From Argopecten irradians (Eukaryota; Mollusca; Bivalvia; Pectinida; Pectinidae), in the NCBI RefSeq assembly GCF_041381155.1, contig NC_091139.1, positions 6,262,383-6,326,382 of the forward strand: 64,000 nucleotides of DNA, read 5' to 3'. The position numbers and the translations under genes are program-made. Every line of letters begins with the position of its first letter. Position 1 is the first letter of the stretch. Positions 1 to 12,000 of the stretch are shown here, in pieces. Under the pieces are notes generated by a model. The model did no database searches. It saw nothing but the letters and a program-made list of their open reading frames with translations, and was not told where the DNA came from.

Positions 1-400
1 ACAGGGGTCTGACCACTCAGCAAGTCCTGGAAAATATAGACAATATCAGCAAAATAGAGATATATATAAAAAATCACGGTTTTGACCACTCAGCACGTCC
101 TGGAAAATATAGACAATATCAGCAAAATAGAGATACATCAAACATCCCAAGGTTCTAATGACCACTCAGCAAGTCCTGGAAAAGATAAACAGTATCAGCA
201 AAATATATATATATCAAACATCACAGGGATCTGATGACCACTCAGCAAGTCCTGGAAGATATATCAAACATCACAGTTCTCAGACCACTCAAATTACTTC
301 TGAAAAATATCAATATCATCAGCAAAACAATAAACAAATATCTGCAAGGTTATCATGGAAAATAATGATAATATCAGTAAAACATGTCAAGTTTTCAACA
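1..400. repeat. Degenerate tandem repeat, about 65-85 bp unit
   Basis: Four to five imperfect units each begin with GACCACTCAGCAAGTCCTGG or a close variant, at about 11, 83, 169 and 236. Each is followed by an AT-rich stretch containing ATCAGCAAAATA. The array lies beyond the last AADAT exon visible here, so it is probably intronic. Translations through it look like low-complexity repeats and match none of the missing AADAT C-terminus. Confidence 0.75.
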
Positions 401-573
401 ACATATCAAAGATTTTGAAGACTCACAAAGAAAGTTGGTTTATATTACTTGTAAATCAACATTGTAGAATTTGACTCGGTAAGACTTTATGGGAATGCTT
501 AAATATGAGCAAAATAAAGGTACACGACAATATGAATTGTACAGATGGGCATATCCTGTGAAATAGATTTTAC

Positions 574-3500
574 CTGTTAGGTGTTTTTCTGCTGCTTTCA
601 GACACTGCTGACATCTGTTTTCATAAAATTTTGCTGTCTTATCTGTGTGATGTAGAAAACCTTCTAGTCCCCACTCCTGAAGTATCATAGCAAGTGTCAT
701 CTGAAACGTCGGAAATATCATTATCAGTTAGAACACTGCAACTTTATGAAGGCAAGAACTTACAATATATGAACTATTTTCTGGCTATGGTTTATGATAC
801 TATTTAATGGTATATAGAACTTTTTTTTTTTATGTTTTTGGTTTTGAATAATATACAATTATTTGTTTGATAATCATGAATGCAGTTACTGAACTCATAT
901 AAAATTATAAAGGGTACTAAACCTACTATTCCATCTTTGCATATTATAGAGTTATCTGCCCTTGTGAGCAGGTATCACAACATGAATTAAAATGTTTCAT
1001 GAATAATGTAAAATTATCCAATAGCGCTTGACCATGAATGATCATATTCGCAAATGAGTTAAAATTAAAGAAGATGCAAAATATTGTATACATGCAAAAA
1101 TAAAGTGGTTTACAGTACCATATACATTATATCTCCATTTGACACGTATAGAAGTCACTATGAAGGTCAATAAAATGACCGAGTAATTCAGTTTTTTTTT
1201 TTTTTTTACCTGAGAGAGACCACTAGCCTGCATGGAAGAACACATCAGATGGTATGTGAGCCGGTCCACTACTGGTTTAGGTCCGGTGACGAAACCGATC
1301 CGCATACTGAAACAGAATATATAGGTATATCGCTAAGGAATATCTTCTCCTCTCTCACATCTGAAACTCTTCAAAGTCATGTATACAACAAGCTAATGTT
1401 AAAATCTCTCTATGTTGTTTAAGAATTACCTCCCTTTATTCAGAATTGTGAAACAAAAAGAAACTGTAAAATTAGAGATCATTTGCTACAAAAATCTTGC
1501 TATTTGATATTTGATGTAGAATTAAATATCTATCTGACAGTTTCCCAGAGTATTGGCGTCACCAGTAAGGGGCCATAACTGATGTCAGCAGACTTCACTT
1601 ACCCTGAAGACAGCAGTTTGGACAAAGAATCAAATCTTAACACTCTTCCATCTACATCCATGGAGAGGAAACTTGGAACAAATGGCTGAAAAAAATGGTA
1701 ATAAGTTCCACAAAATTGCAGAAAATTTGTAAATAATCCATCAGACATCAGATATAAACAAAATGCTAACTATTAAAAGTACATGATGTACACGATCTAA
1801 CTTGACGAATACAATGCAGCCAAATTTAGCTTACCATATTTGACCCAATAAGTGCCCAAGGTGTTTAAAAATGAAAAAAACTAAATAAAAGGGAGCTTAA
1901 TACGGCACTTAGACTCAACTTTCACATAGTCATATACAATGTAAGTCATTAATCAATTTGCAAAAAGAAATCAAATACAAAAACCTAGAGTTTTCATAGT
2001 TTTAGTGTGTATTTAATTTTAGTGAAGAGAAATTGAGAAAAGTGGATGAGACCATCAAATATGGACCAGAACGCAAACCATGATGTCTATATACCTGACA
2101 ATAGACTAGAAGCTATTTAATGATCTTAATTCTCGCCTACATACCCTGGCAAACTGTATGCAAAAGTATGAGTCATCTTCCAATTTGGTTAGAACTTACC
2201 CTGGCAAACTGTATGTAAAAGCAGGGATCATTTTCCAGTATGGTTAGAACTTACCCTGGCAAACTATGTAAAAGTATGGATCATCTTCCAGTATGGTTAG
2301 AACTTACCCTGGCAAACTGTATGTAAAAGTATAGATCATCTTCCAGTATGGTTAGAACTTACCCTGGCAAACTGTATGTAAAAGTATGGATCATCTTGTA
2401 GTATGGTTAGAACTTACCCTCGCAAACTGTATATAAAAGTATGGATCATCTTCAAGTATGATCAGATCATACTGCTGAGCTATTGAGTAGATTTCCTTTT
2501 TCCTTTCCAAGGTGAGACCAGATCCCGTGGGATTCCCTCCATTAGGGATACAATACAGAACCTTAGGGATGTCACTTTCAGGGTCCTTGACATCGGCCGC
2601 ACTCCAGCGGGACAGAGTCTGGCGGAGTTTGGCTGGGTCAATACCGTCACCATCCGACTGGACAGGAATGAGGTTACACCCCAGGGGCTGAACCTAAATA
2701 GGGTATCAAAAGTTATTTTCCAGTCATTATTTTTTTTGTTCATGAAATCTCATTTTAAATTTTTCTTTATTTAGACCCAGTTGAAAATTCAGTAACAATA
2801 CTTATGCTTCTAGCTAGGTTACCATTAGTTTGTACTAGTAATTAGTTGAAAAACATTCCTTATCATCAACAAGAGGTCAAGAGGGCCTGTATCACTCACC
2901 TCCTTTGTAATGCCAAGTATTAAATGTTCTGAATACCGGATAATTGTTTCTTTTCTGGAGAAATTTAAAGATTTACCTCTAAATTCCCTGTTGGGCCCTA
3001 CTCTTTCTGCTGCAGCAGGTCAGAGCAAAAATTTAAACAAACTCCCCAAGGATGTTTCTGGCCAATGTTGGATAGAATCCATGCAGAACTCTATGACTAG
3101 TAGCAATATAAAGGATTTACCTCTATTTCCCCTATTGGGCCTCGCCCCTCCTGCCCCCACGGGGTCAGAGCCAAAATTTATACAAACTCTGTTCCCATTC
3201 TCCAAAGGATGTTTCTGACCAAATTTGGTTAGAATCCATGCAGAACTCTATGACAAGTATCGTTTTAAAGGAAATGTTGACGGACGGACGGACGCCGGAT
3301 GGACCCAGCGCCACGACAGAAGCTCACTGGCCCTTTGAGCCAGGCGAGCTAAAAAGCCAATTTCACCTATTCATCACTCATTCAATTTGTCAAATAATCA
3401 ATTTATGTTCTAGAAGAAAGTTTAAGTTCATCAAAGTGATAAAGTTATTCAACTAAGATTAAATTCATTTAATTTAAATTTCATTGTTTCCTGTAATTCT

Positions 3501-5018
3501 TTGAACCATTGTTCTTATGTAGTTAATATGTACATCAATGGATTTCTGAATATTTCGCTGGTGGATGGATTTCAAAAAGGAGTAGATATGATAGGACCAG
3601 TATTTGGCCTTAATTTTTCAGGCCGAAATATATTAACTCTGATCCACATCAATTTCACATCAATAAATACTATCATACTTGCCATTCATCAAAACATAAC
3701 TTTTTATAACCATGTACACGATGTGCTCCACCTATGACGTCATTGATGATTTTCCTCTTCTCGCCAAATTTTGCTATAAATTCATCATTTTTAGGTTAGA
3801 AAAGGCTTGAAATGGATTTGGCCGCCACCTTGGAGCAACTTTATATTTTGCATGGATATGCATAAATACACGATACACAAGGTGTGAAAATCTCTTTCTG
3901 CTCCACGAAGGCGGCCACATTCATTTTTAGAGAAAACCACTCAAAAGGTATGATTTTTCAAGGATTTTTGTGAAAAATGGCGGGAAACTGCATGTTGATG
4001 ACGTCATAGTGAACATAATTGGCACATGCGGGATATTTTCGGGATGTAATGTGTTAGCAAATGTATTCAACTGTTATATGGCAAAATATGTTGTTCTTAC
4101 AGGAGATTTAATTTTGCGGCCATATTCGAGTCTAAACGTACCTTCTCCTTTAAGTTAAAATGAAAATATAGCAAAAATAAACCATCCGCGAAAGTTAAAC
4201 GTTATACCCACACCATGTAAAGTAGGACTTACAGCAGCAAGAGAGCCAGGGTAAACAGGATGCTCTAACAAAACGTTGTCACCGGAAGAGATGAAAGCTT
4301 CAAATGCCTAAAAAAATAAAATCATTTGATTCAGTCAATGATAAGAGATGCAAATGCTTCAAATGCCTAAAAAAATAAAATCATTTGATTCAGTCAATGA
4401 TAAGAGATGCAAATGCTTCGAATGCCTGGAAAAATATAATCCTACTATTCAATTAATGAAAAAAGAAGCATACACTTCAAATGCCTGTACTGTATTTTCC
4501 GGACAATAAACCGCACCTGTGTATAAGCCGCAGAGGCCTTTTTTACGATTTTTTCAGGTTTTGTACACGTATAATCCTACTATTCAATTAATGAAAAGAG
4601 AAGCATACACTTCAAATGCCTGTACTGTATTTTCCGGACAATAAACCGCACCTGTGTATAAGCCGCAGAGGCCTTTTTTACGATTTTTTCAGGTTTTGTA
4701 CATGTATAAGACGCACCGTTAGATAAGCCGCACCCAAAAGTTAGGCCCATGCACCCACGTAACCATCTGTGTATACGATCAGAAAACATGTTTCTGATAC
4801 GATCGATCTCTAATGAAGTATACGGTAATGCTTATCGATCGTTTAGAATCACGAAAACTGTCTGTAAACTTGTACTGTAAATATATAACAAATAAAACTC
4901 ACTATGATGTAAATATCTTTAGCAAAATGGACTTGGTCATGTTTCTGTTCATTGTTTATTCTGCCATTACGTAAGCCTACTTGTGTGTAAACAAACATGG
5001 CGGCCGTACAAATTCACA

Positions 5019-5087
<69 letters not shown>

Positions 5088-8000
5088 TTCAGTATGTCGG
5101 TTAAAATACTTTCTTCAGTATTTTATTTTATCTCTAGTTTGATATATTTCGCGTATTTATTATATTGATGTGTAAAGGATTACTGTATTATCAAGGCTTG
5201 TATCATTAGCCTAAAACTGACGTCGTTTAGAGTGTTCTCGGTCAATTTGCCATCCCATGATGCAATTCACCGAAGCCTTATTTTTGTGAACTTCCGTATA
5301 TCACAAGATTTGGTAACAATAATAACCATCAAACTTAATACAAAATTTACATGTATTTCTGAAACAGTTGCATTAGCTGGCCGAATAAAATGATGAGTTG
5401 TGTATTTGCTAACACATAAAGGATTGCTACCAAGAATGACCTCTTATATCAAAATATGAATTTTAATCAGTAATAATTTGATATGCACCTCTAATAGCCA
5501 GACATTGCAAAATTTGCCGGTCCGACGGACATAACCGGCAAAATTTGACTCGGACCACCTATTTTAAAATCCGGTCCGTACCGACCATCCGGCAATTATT
5601 GAGTACCGGACGTCGGTAAAAAAGGCATCTCTGAAGTATTACGCAGGTACCGAACCTGGTAAAATGTAAACTGCATAAGATAATAATGAAAACAGCTGCC
5701 TGGATACTAATACATGTAGTAGGAAGTTATCTTTACTTAAAAAATTCACACTAATGTTTGGTCCAGCAAAATCTTGTTCGGTCCAGGTTACTCACAGTCC
5801 TTGTCGGTCCGAATGTCCAACCATTTTTTTCAACTTTCGCGATGCCTGCTAATAGCTTGTTAAACTTATTAGTACACATATCTCTGAATAACACAATCAG
5901 AGGCTTTATTTATTTTTGTTAACCTCCTTCTCTGGGTTATTGAAAAGAAGTCATTACTTAAAATTAAGCATATTACCCATAAACCCTTGAACCCAGTTTC
6001 ATGAACATTCTTTAACTTTAAGGAATTCCTAAACTTAAAATTATCCATAGGAATGCATTACAGATTTTAAGGAAGGCGCCTTAACCTAAGATTCCTTAAC
6101 TTCTGTAAAGCTTTCCTATGGAGATTTTTCAGTTAAGGAATTCCTTAAAGTTAAAGAATGTTCATGAGACTGGGGCCTGGTCTTTTATATTTCATTAAAA
6201 TCACCGTACCTTACAGAGCCCATCCTGGCTTCCGTTAGTAACAACACATGTCATTGGATTTCCACTGTCCGGCGGACTATGGACACTGGTCTGCAGCTCA
6301 CTGACCCACTGGTGTAGCAATGGTAATCTGGATGGAGTAAGAAAACACATTGATCAAACCAAATTTACTGAGACAGATCATTTCTTTATAATTAAAATTG
6401 TATCAGCATGAGGAGACAATCACCAGGGGAGATAATTCTGGGAACATTACATATACAAACCAATGTACATCCTTTTGTCTTCTAAAGAGTAACTGTGTTA
6501 AATTATACGGTAAATTTTGGCTAAACTTTGTTTTATTTTTTTATTTAATTAACCATAGTAGAAAACTGCATGGATGTATGAATACTAACGTTAGTTTAAC
6601 AATAAGGATCCAAGAACATCACCTTGGTGTCTATTTTGGAAATATCGACCTCTGATATTTGGGTCAATGTCAAATGACCAAATTACCTTGCACTACAAAA
6701 TGGTATACATTTGTATATTGGTATAGTAAGGTACCGGAGGGGTATATTCTTGTTTGTACCTTAATAAAAGTCATCAACTTGACAGGAACTGATGAAATAT
6801 TCAAGTTTATTTGGCCTTTGGTCAAAGACCAAACAGAATTCAACAGTTCAGTAGTATGACAAAAACTATAAGAATTATCAGCAGAAAAATGGTCAATACG
6901 TGGTGTTAAATAGTTCCCTTCATTTCAAATGGAAACATACATACACATTATAGGTCATACTTACCCTGAAGTTGCAGAATATTGAAGAGATTTATTCATG
7001 GCCGCCTGGTCCAAATGTAATTTTGAGCCATTCCTACAACAAAATATAAAACTAATGATTTTACTGTTCAAAAATGCATTAATGAGCTTGCTGAAACAGG
7101 TGTAAGATTGAGATTATATTAGGACTGCAGGAATTACTAGCTCCCCAGTCTGCAACTTAAAGCACTAGTCTGATGCCCATGACTAGTAATTTTACAGCCG
7201 GACTAGTGCCCATTGTAATGAACTAGACCAATTGGACTAAGTGGCTCCCCATTCAATTAATATTGTTAAATGCTACATTTACAAGAGCAGTAGTCAGTTG
7301 CATATTCAACATATTTTTAGTGTATTCTTTATGCGATTATTTCAGTCCGGATGCATCATTTTGTGAGACTTTGTGTTCAGGAAATCATCCACACTGCAAT
7401 TTGGGTTAAATACTGTAAACTGATCATGACTGAATTTGAAGTGCTGAAGCAAAACAGCTGTATATTTAACTTGGTCTAGTGATTAAATAGCTGGACAAGT
7501 AAAATTTTGGGGTTTACTAGTCCAAATTACTAATGACTAGCAGCGAAAAAATTAGCATCACAGACTGACTCCCTTAATGTACTTACTTGAGAGTAATAGT
7601 GGCCTCTGTGAAAGGAAATGTCTCCACATTGGGCATCCCTCCCGCCATACTGATCAGTGACTTTGGACCATTCTGGATTATCTCAGCTGCAAACAACAAA
7701 TTATATGACTCTTTCAACAATTATCAGAACCATAACATTTTTTGCATATCGTAATATCTTTCCATATAAAAAATAAATCAAATTACATTCATATTTTATC
7801 CAAATCCTAAAATTTCAAAGTGAAAAAGTGTCAATGTGTTTACCAGTACAATGCATATAATAAAATGAATGAGTTTATCAAATAATAGAGTTTAAAGTGG
7901 TACTCTAATCTCCATGATTACTTTACGTGTAGAAAAAAAAGGTGAAACAAACATTCTTCTTGCAGTTTGAAAATGTGCATCAGTCTATCCAATTGACAGA

Positions 8001-8109
8001 TCTTTCTAACTCCTCTCACTTGTTAACTGGTGTAAAACTTACTGAGGACTCGGATGGGAGAAGGCTTCCTCGCCAAACTGACTTTGTTGAAAAAGCGGGC
8101 ATAATTCAT
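574..8109 (-). CDS. AADAT: Kynurenine/2-aminoadipate aminotransferase (AADAT), nine exons, C-terminus outside window
   Basis: PLP-dependent fold-type I transaminase of tryptophan and lysine catabolism, converting kynurenine to kynurenate and 2-aminoadipate to 2-oxoadipate; mitochondrial in mammals. Coding exons, 5' to 3': 8043-8109, 7587-7686, 6965-7033, 6210-6327, 4233-4307, 2418-2693, 1603-1685, 1210-1306, 574-700. All have GT donors and AG acceptors and the phases join without a break (1,012 nt, about 337 residues). The start MNYARF near 8109 matches the human N-terminus, and PSPIRVL follows. Later landmarks are SMAGGMPN, GSQDGLCK, PNGGNPTG, LEDDPYF, the PLP-lysine motif DSLSKLLSSG (Lys about residue 258) and MRIGFVTGPKP. 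The human protein has 425 residues, so roughly 85 C-terminal residues lie left of position 1. The gene is head-to-head with MUTYH. Two exons have tandemly duplicated borders. Confidence 0.95.
2148..2425 (-). repeat. 55-bp tandem repeat copying the 3' edge and donor of an AADAT exon
   Basis: The motif AACTTACCCTGGCAAACT recurs at about 2193, 2248, 2301, 2356 and 2411, with a diverged copy near 2150. On the minus strand each unit is the end of the 2418-2693 exon (coding DDPYFYIQFA) plus its GTAAGTTC donor. The copy continuous with the exon is the one ending at 2418. The others lie downstream in the intron as decoy exon ends. Confidence 0.9.
2868..3354 (-). mobile_element. Pearl-like (Helitron/HINE-type?) repeat element, two-core copy
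   Basis: In reverse orientation this has the same parts as the element at 44891-48386: a start resembling AGCTCGCCTGGC, a GTCCGTCCGTC-type run, two core units of about 157 bp (carrying AGAGTTCTGCATGGATTC and CAATAGGGG), and the end hairpin AGGCCCTCTTGACCTCTTG. It sits in an AADAT intron and has diverged more than the CDC14 copies, so it is probably older. Translations across it are repeat artefacts. Confidence 0.75.
4301..4440 (-). repeat. 59-bp tandem repeat copying the 5' edge and acceptor of an AADAT exon
   Basis: CAAATGCCTAAAAAAAT recurs at 4301 and 4360, with a weaker copy at about 4419. On the minus strand this is the polypyrimidine tract, the AG acceptor and the first codons (AFEAF) of the 4233-4307 exon. 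The functional acceptor is the copy joined to the full exon. The upstream copies are truncated decoys. Confidence 0.8.
4436..4702. repeat. Two-copy tandem duplication, about 135 bp
   Basis: The block from ATAATCCTACTATTC to GATTTTTTCAGG occurs twice, at about 4436-4567 and 4571-4702, nearly identical. It contains the phrases CCGGACAATAAACCGCAC and GTATAAGCCGCAGAGG. It lies in the AADAT intron next to the 59-bp exon-edge repeat. Confidence 0.8.
5022..5083. repeat. (CT)n microsatellite
   Basis: About 31 uninterrupted CT dinucleotides in an AADAT intron. It produces a spurious poly-Leu/Ser reading frame. Confidence 0.97.
5992..6178. mobile_element. Fold-back MITE-like element
   Basis: Long imperfect inverted repeat. 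The left arm contains CATGAACATTCTTTAACTTT and GGAATTCC. The right arm carries the reverse complement (GGAATTCC, AAAGTTAAAGAATGTTCATG). The arms run about 60 bp with little loop between them. It ends about 30 bp from the 6210-6327 AADAT exon. Confidence 0.75.
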
Positions 8110-9092
8110 CTTGATGTCTGTTTCGAGTTTATTCTAAAACAATTCTGAAATTAAAACCAAACCGATGAATAATTTGATAAGTATAACTGTAATTTTTACT
8201 ATATTCATTAAATCCACATTTTTATGTTTCCATGAAATTATTGCTGAAAATGAGTCCTTAAACTCCTTCACCCCTAAAATTTCATAATGAATTCTTCCAG
8301 CCGTAGAATTAGAAGAGTTCAAATGTGTCTACAGGGGTGAATGAGTCAATTAACACAGAACTCTCTACAAGTGTCATCCCCTTATCATCAGTCCATATAC
8401 ATTTTGTATATGTACATATATCAGCTGCATGTGTACATGCACATAACATTTCCTCCTCGGATGTTTGATAGATGTCACTCGAGACAAGAGACATTTATCA
8501 AATGTCCGAATACAGGCCTAAAGAAGTCCCGAGGAGGAACCCTAATAGGGGTTACATTTCATGTTCTTCTCCATACACACTACACCGGTAATGTACAAAC
8601 GCGCTAAATACGTCTATATGAGAAACTGCTAACATTTCTGAAGCGGAACCCCTGTGACTTTTGCAATAGATTCCGGTGTCATGCACTTAGCATTGTATAA
8701 GTATGATGTCCCTTTTACCTGTTAGTGTGCTGAAATAAGTCTTCATCAAACAAAGCCCCTGTGTCTTAGTGTTAATCTGTTAATCTGATAATGACCCTTA
8801 CAATGACAGTTGACTGGAAGCAGACATTGTTTACATCACTCTTCTGTATAAAAAGTTACAAAAGTAGTATTTAGGGAACAATCCTTAATTCCATACGAGT
8901 AAAACGTTTAACATTTAAATCTATCTTTATTTAGGATTTGATGTGTTGTACCATTTTGGAATATACTTTTTTTCTCTAATTTCAGCTTTTGGTCATTATA
9001 TTTAGAAATAAAACTCGTGAAATGTTTTGCAAAAAATATCTACATATTAAAAATGATTTAAGGAAAGGCCCCTCTTTCCCGCGTTTTCGATT
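8110..9092. promoter_or_regulatory. Shared intergenic (bidirectional promoter) region of AADAT and MUTYH
   Basis: The start codons of AADAT (minus, 8109) and MUTYH (plus, 9093) face away from each other across 983 bp. Both 5' UTRs and promoters must lie here unless noncoding first exons exist elsewhere. No convincing ORF is present. The part around 8290-8600 carries GAGGAGG-type and CA-rich stretches, and 8870-9070 is AT-rich. No strong TATA box could be assigned to either gene. Confidence 0.6.
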
Positions 9093-12000
9093 ATGAAATC
9101 CATGCTGAAGATGTCAAAACGAAAGTTGAAAACAGCTGGTGAGATAACCCGTTTATACATAATTCATCGTCGTTACTAATGCATTGATAAACTGTCTGTC
9201 TTGCATTAGTCACATGGCATCGATCTCTAAATACCAAGGTTTTGACGACTTACATTGTGTACATGTACAGCTTATGTAGGCCACAGGGCCATGCATAGTT
9301 TCTATATGAAAAAAATAGCCAGAAATACATATAAAGTGTCATTTTATATGTATTTCTGGCTACTTTTTCTTATAGAAACTAGACATGGCCCTGTGTGTAG
9401 GCCATGATACATTGTAAAGTCACCAGGTGTAGTCATGTGTAACTGATCAGGTGATAGTTACTGATATTTAGAGAACGATGTCATTTCCTATATAAAATGC
9501 TGAAATTCACGTGATTTGCCGAAATTCAGGATATTATAATATGAATTTAAGGCAAAGCCACAGAAGAGCGCAGCTACAAGTAATTAACATGTAAAAGACT
9601 TTATACTGTCTACATTTTTCACTGTACACTGTATACATAACTTTAATACTGTCTACATTTTTCACTGTACACTGTATACATAACTTTATACTGTCTACAT
9701 TTTTCACTGTACACTGTATACATAACTTTATACTGTCTACATTTTTCACTGTACACTGTATACATAACTTTATACTGTCTACATTTTTCTACGAGATTAA
9801 CAATAAAAATATATTTCATTGACATGCACATAATATCAATAATTAGAAAGAATTCGAAATAATCCAAATAAAATAGTGCAATATACATGATGTACTTCAA
9901 TCTTCATTTTATCAGATGCATAGAAAACTTGGCAATATGCCATGTTATTAAAAATACGCGCGGATCTGTGCCGTCATCTTTGGCGTAGGTTTTGTGACAT
10001 CACTGTTGATGGTGCCGTGCGCTTGAGAACATACACAGTATTGCGTTGTTCTTGTATCTGTGTAAATTAAAACTGTGTAAATTAAAACGAGGCTTTTCCC
10101 GCAGGACACGATTTCAAAGTCCAAGGGGTATTGGAATGTATTGGAATCTATATGCTCACACACGTGTTTGGTTAGTAGAGCTTCGCTCTACGCGGCCTTT
10201 GGTCACGCAGAGAGCTGTGCTCTTACTACTAGCTCCTACACGTTTATAAGGTCTTATTCCACCCTGATTATATTGGTTGGATATGCGACATCATAAGAGT
10301 TCCGTATGTCAGCCATGTTGTTGTCAGCAAGGGATTATTTGTTGCTGGGTTTAAACATATCAAAGGCAATTTAAATGGCAAGATATATAAACGATTACTT
10401 TTTTCACACGACGCAATATTGAAATAAAGTATCTCATCGTGTTAACCTCTAACATTGTCGGAGTAGATATTATAAATGACATGGGAAGAGAAAAAATAGT
10501 GTAACAGTCTAAAACAGACTTCTCATGAAATGATGAATGCATTGGTATATATAAATATATCTTCAGCCAAACCTGTCTATAAAGACCACTATTAAGGGAG
10601 AAAGAAAAATGTTTTTATAGCCATATGGTCTTTGTGCACAGATTTAATTTTGTTGAAATTGATATGACCACAATTGGGACCCTAGAACAGTGGTCTTAGT
10701 AATTGATAAGCATACCTAGGTGATCTATATTCAGATACACAGGTGATTGCTTAGGCTGGTTTTACATGTAGTGTTATTTATGACATAGGGCCATGGAGAT
10801 TTTGTTGGTGGGATATAACATTTAGAGACTCTTTTTGCTGGCTATAATAGAGCTGGTCAGATTGACAAATTATTCAGTTTTATTATTTCAAATCATTTAA
10901 AGGCCCACTACCTTTCCGAAACGGCTTTTAATTTTTAAAATGGGAAAGTAAAACGAGATCGATATTTTTGTATAGTCTCTAAAGTTATTAACTTACCGTT
11001 AATACTACACGTGTCATCACATTCTGAACAATTTGATTAAAATAAATAAAATGTTAATTTTCATAACGCGGGTCGTCTTATGTTCCCGCCGTCGTCCTAA
11101 ATACCGCGCGGTAGTTGACTATCACTGCGCCAGACGGCAAAACAGCGAAATAACTCTCCACTGTTATCAAACATTACGCAGGAAATCTTGCTTATGTTTG
11201 GTGTTGTAACCTCATCTTAGGCCATTGGTATATATTTTCTGATGTTATTAATGTTTTTAAGAAACCTTTATGTTTTCCTCCGGAAAGGTAGTGGGCCTTT
11301 AAATTTCTTATTTACAGTTTCAGATATAAAATCTGTGAATACTACTCCATCAATTCACGACTTCTCAGAAGCTGAAAAGAATCAGTTCAGATCACTGTTG
11401 CTGAAGTGGTATGATGAAAAGAAACGTGATCTACCCTGGAGAAAACAGGTCAGTTTGTCTTAGAATATAATGTAGCTCTTTTCTAAAGACTTTCGATACA
11501 CACTGTATGTCCAAGGACTTTCGATATACAGTATATCCAAGGACTTTCAATATATATATATCCAATATAGAATTTTAGAGAAATCACAGTTTTTAACAAT
11601 GGTAAAGCATTAATCAATATGAGAATATGTTTCTGGTGTGGAAAATTTGAATTCTAGAGTATACCAGAGTTAATTAAACAGATCACATTTGCCTTGTTTC
11701 TAGTATTAGATACAATTTCTGTCACTTACGTAGCATTCTTCTTTGGCTCAGACGTTACATGTAGTATTGCGTGATGATTTATCACACCTGGGACCCTGGT
11801 TAATTTATTAGTCAGCTCATTCAACAGGGATATGCACCTTCTTCTTTTTCTATTTATATATGTATAAGAAGATATATCATTTCAAGGAATTTGTTATTGA
11901 TTATGCTTTGCAATTGACAATCAGTAAATTTGATAACAATTTGCTGAATTCGATTTTTCTTATCTCAAAAGTTTTTCTTTGTCAGGCTCTCAATCCGGAT

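Noticed and set aside
2480..2743. 87-codon minus-strand frame overlapping the AADAT exon
   Set aside because: It is out of frame with the exon that encodes PNGGNPTG, so it is a shadow of the real coding frame.
2910..3456. Plus-strand frames of 72-102 codons near 3 kb
   Set aside because: They translate the reverse-oriented pearl-like element in an AADAT intron.
5983..6209. Possible extra AADAT exon near the 5992-6178 inverted repeat
   Set aside because: No open frame with family similarity. The flanking exons 6210-6327 and 4233-4307 already join in phase and match the human protein without a gap.
8134..8607. Small ORFs in the AADAT-MUTYH interval
   Set aside because: Short, overlapping on both strands, without recognisable domains. 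The interval is better explained as promoter and 5' UTR sequence.
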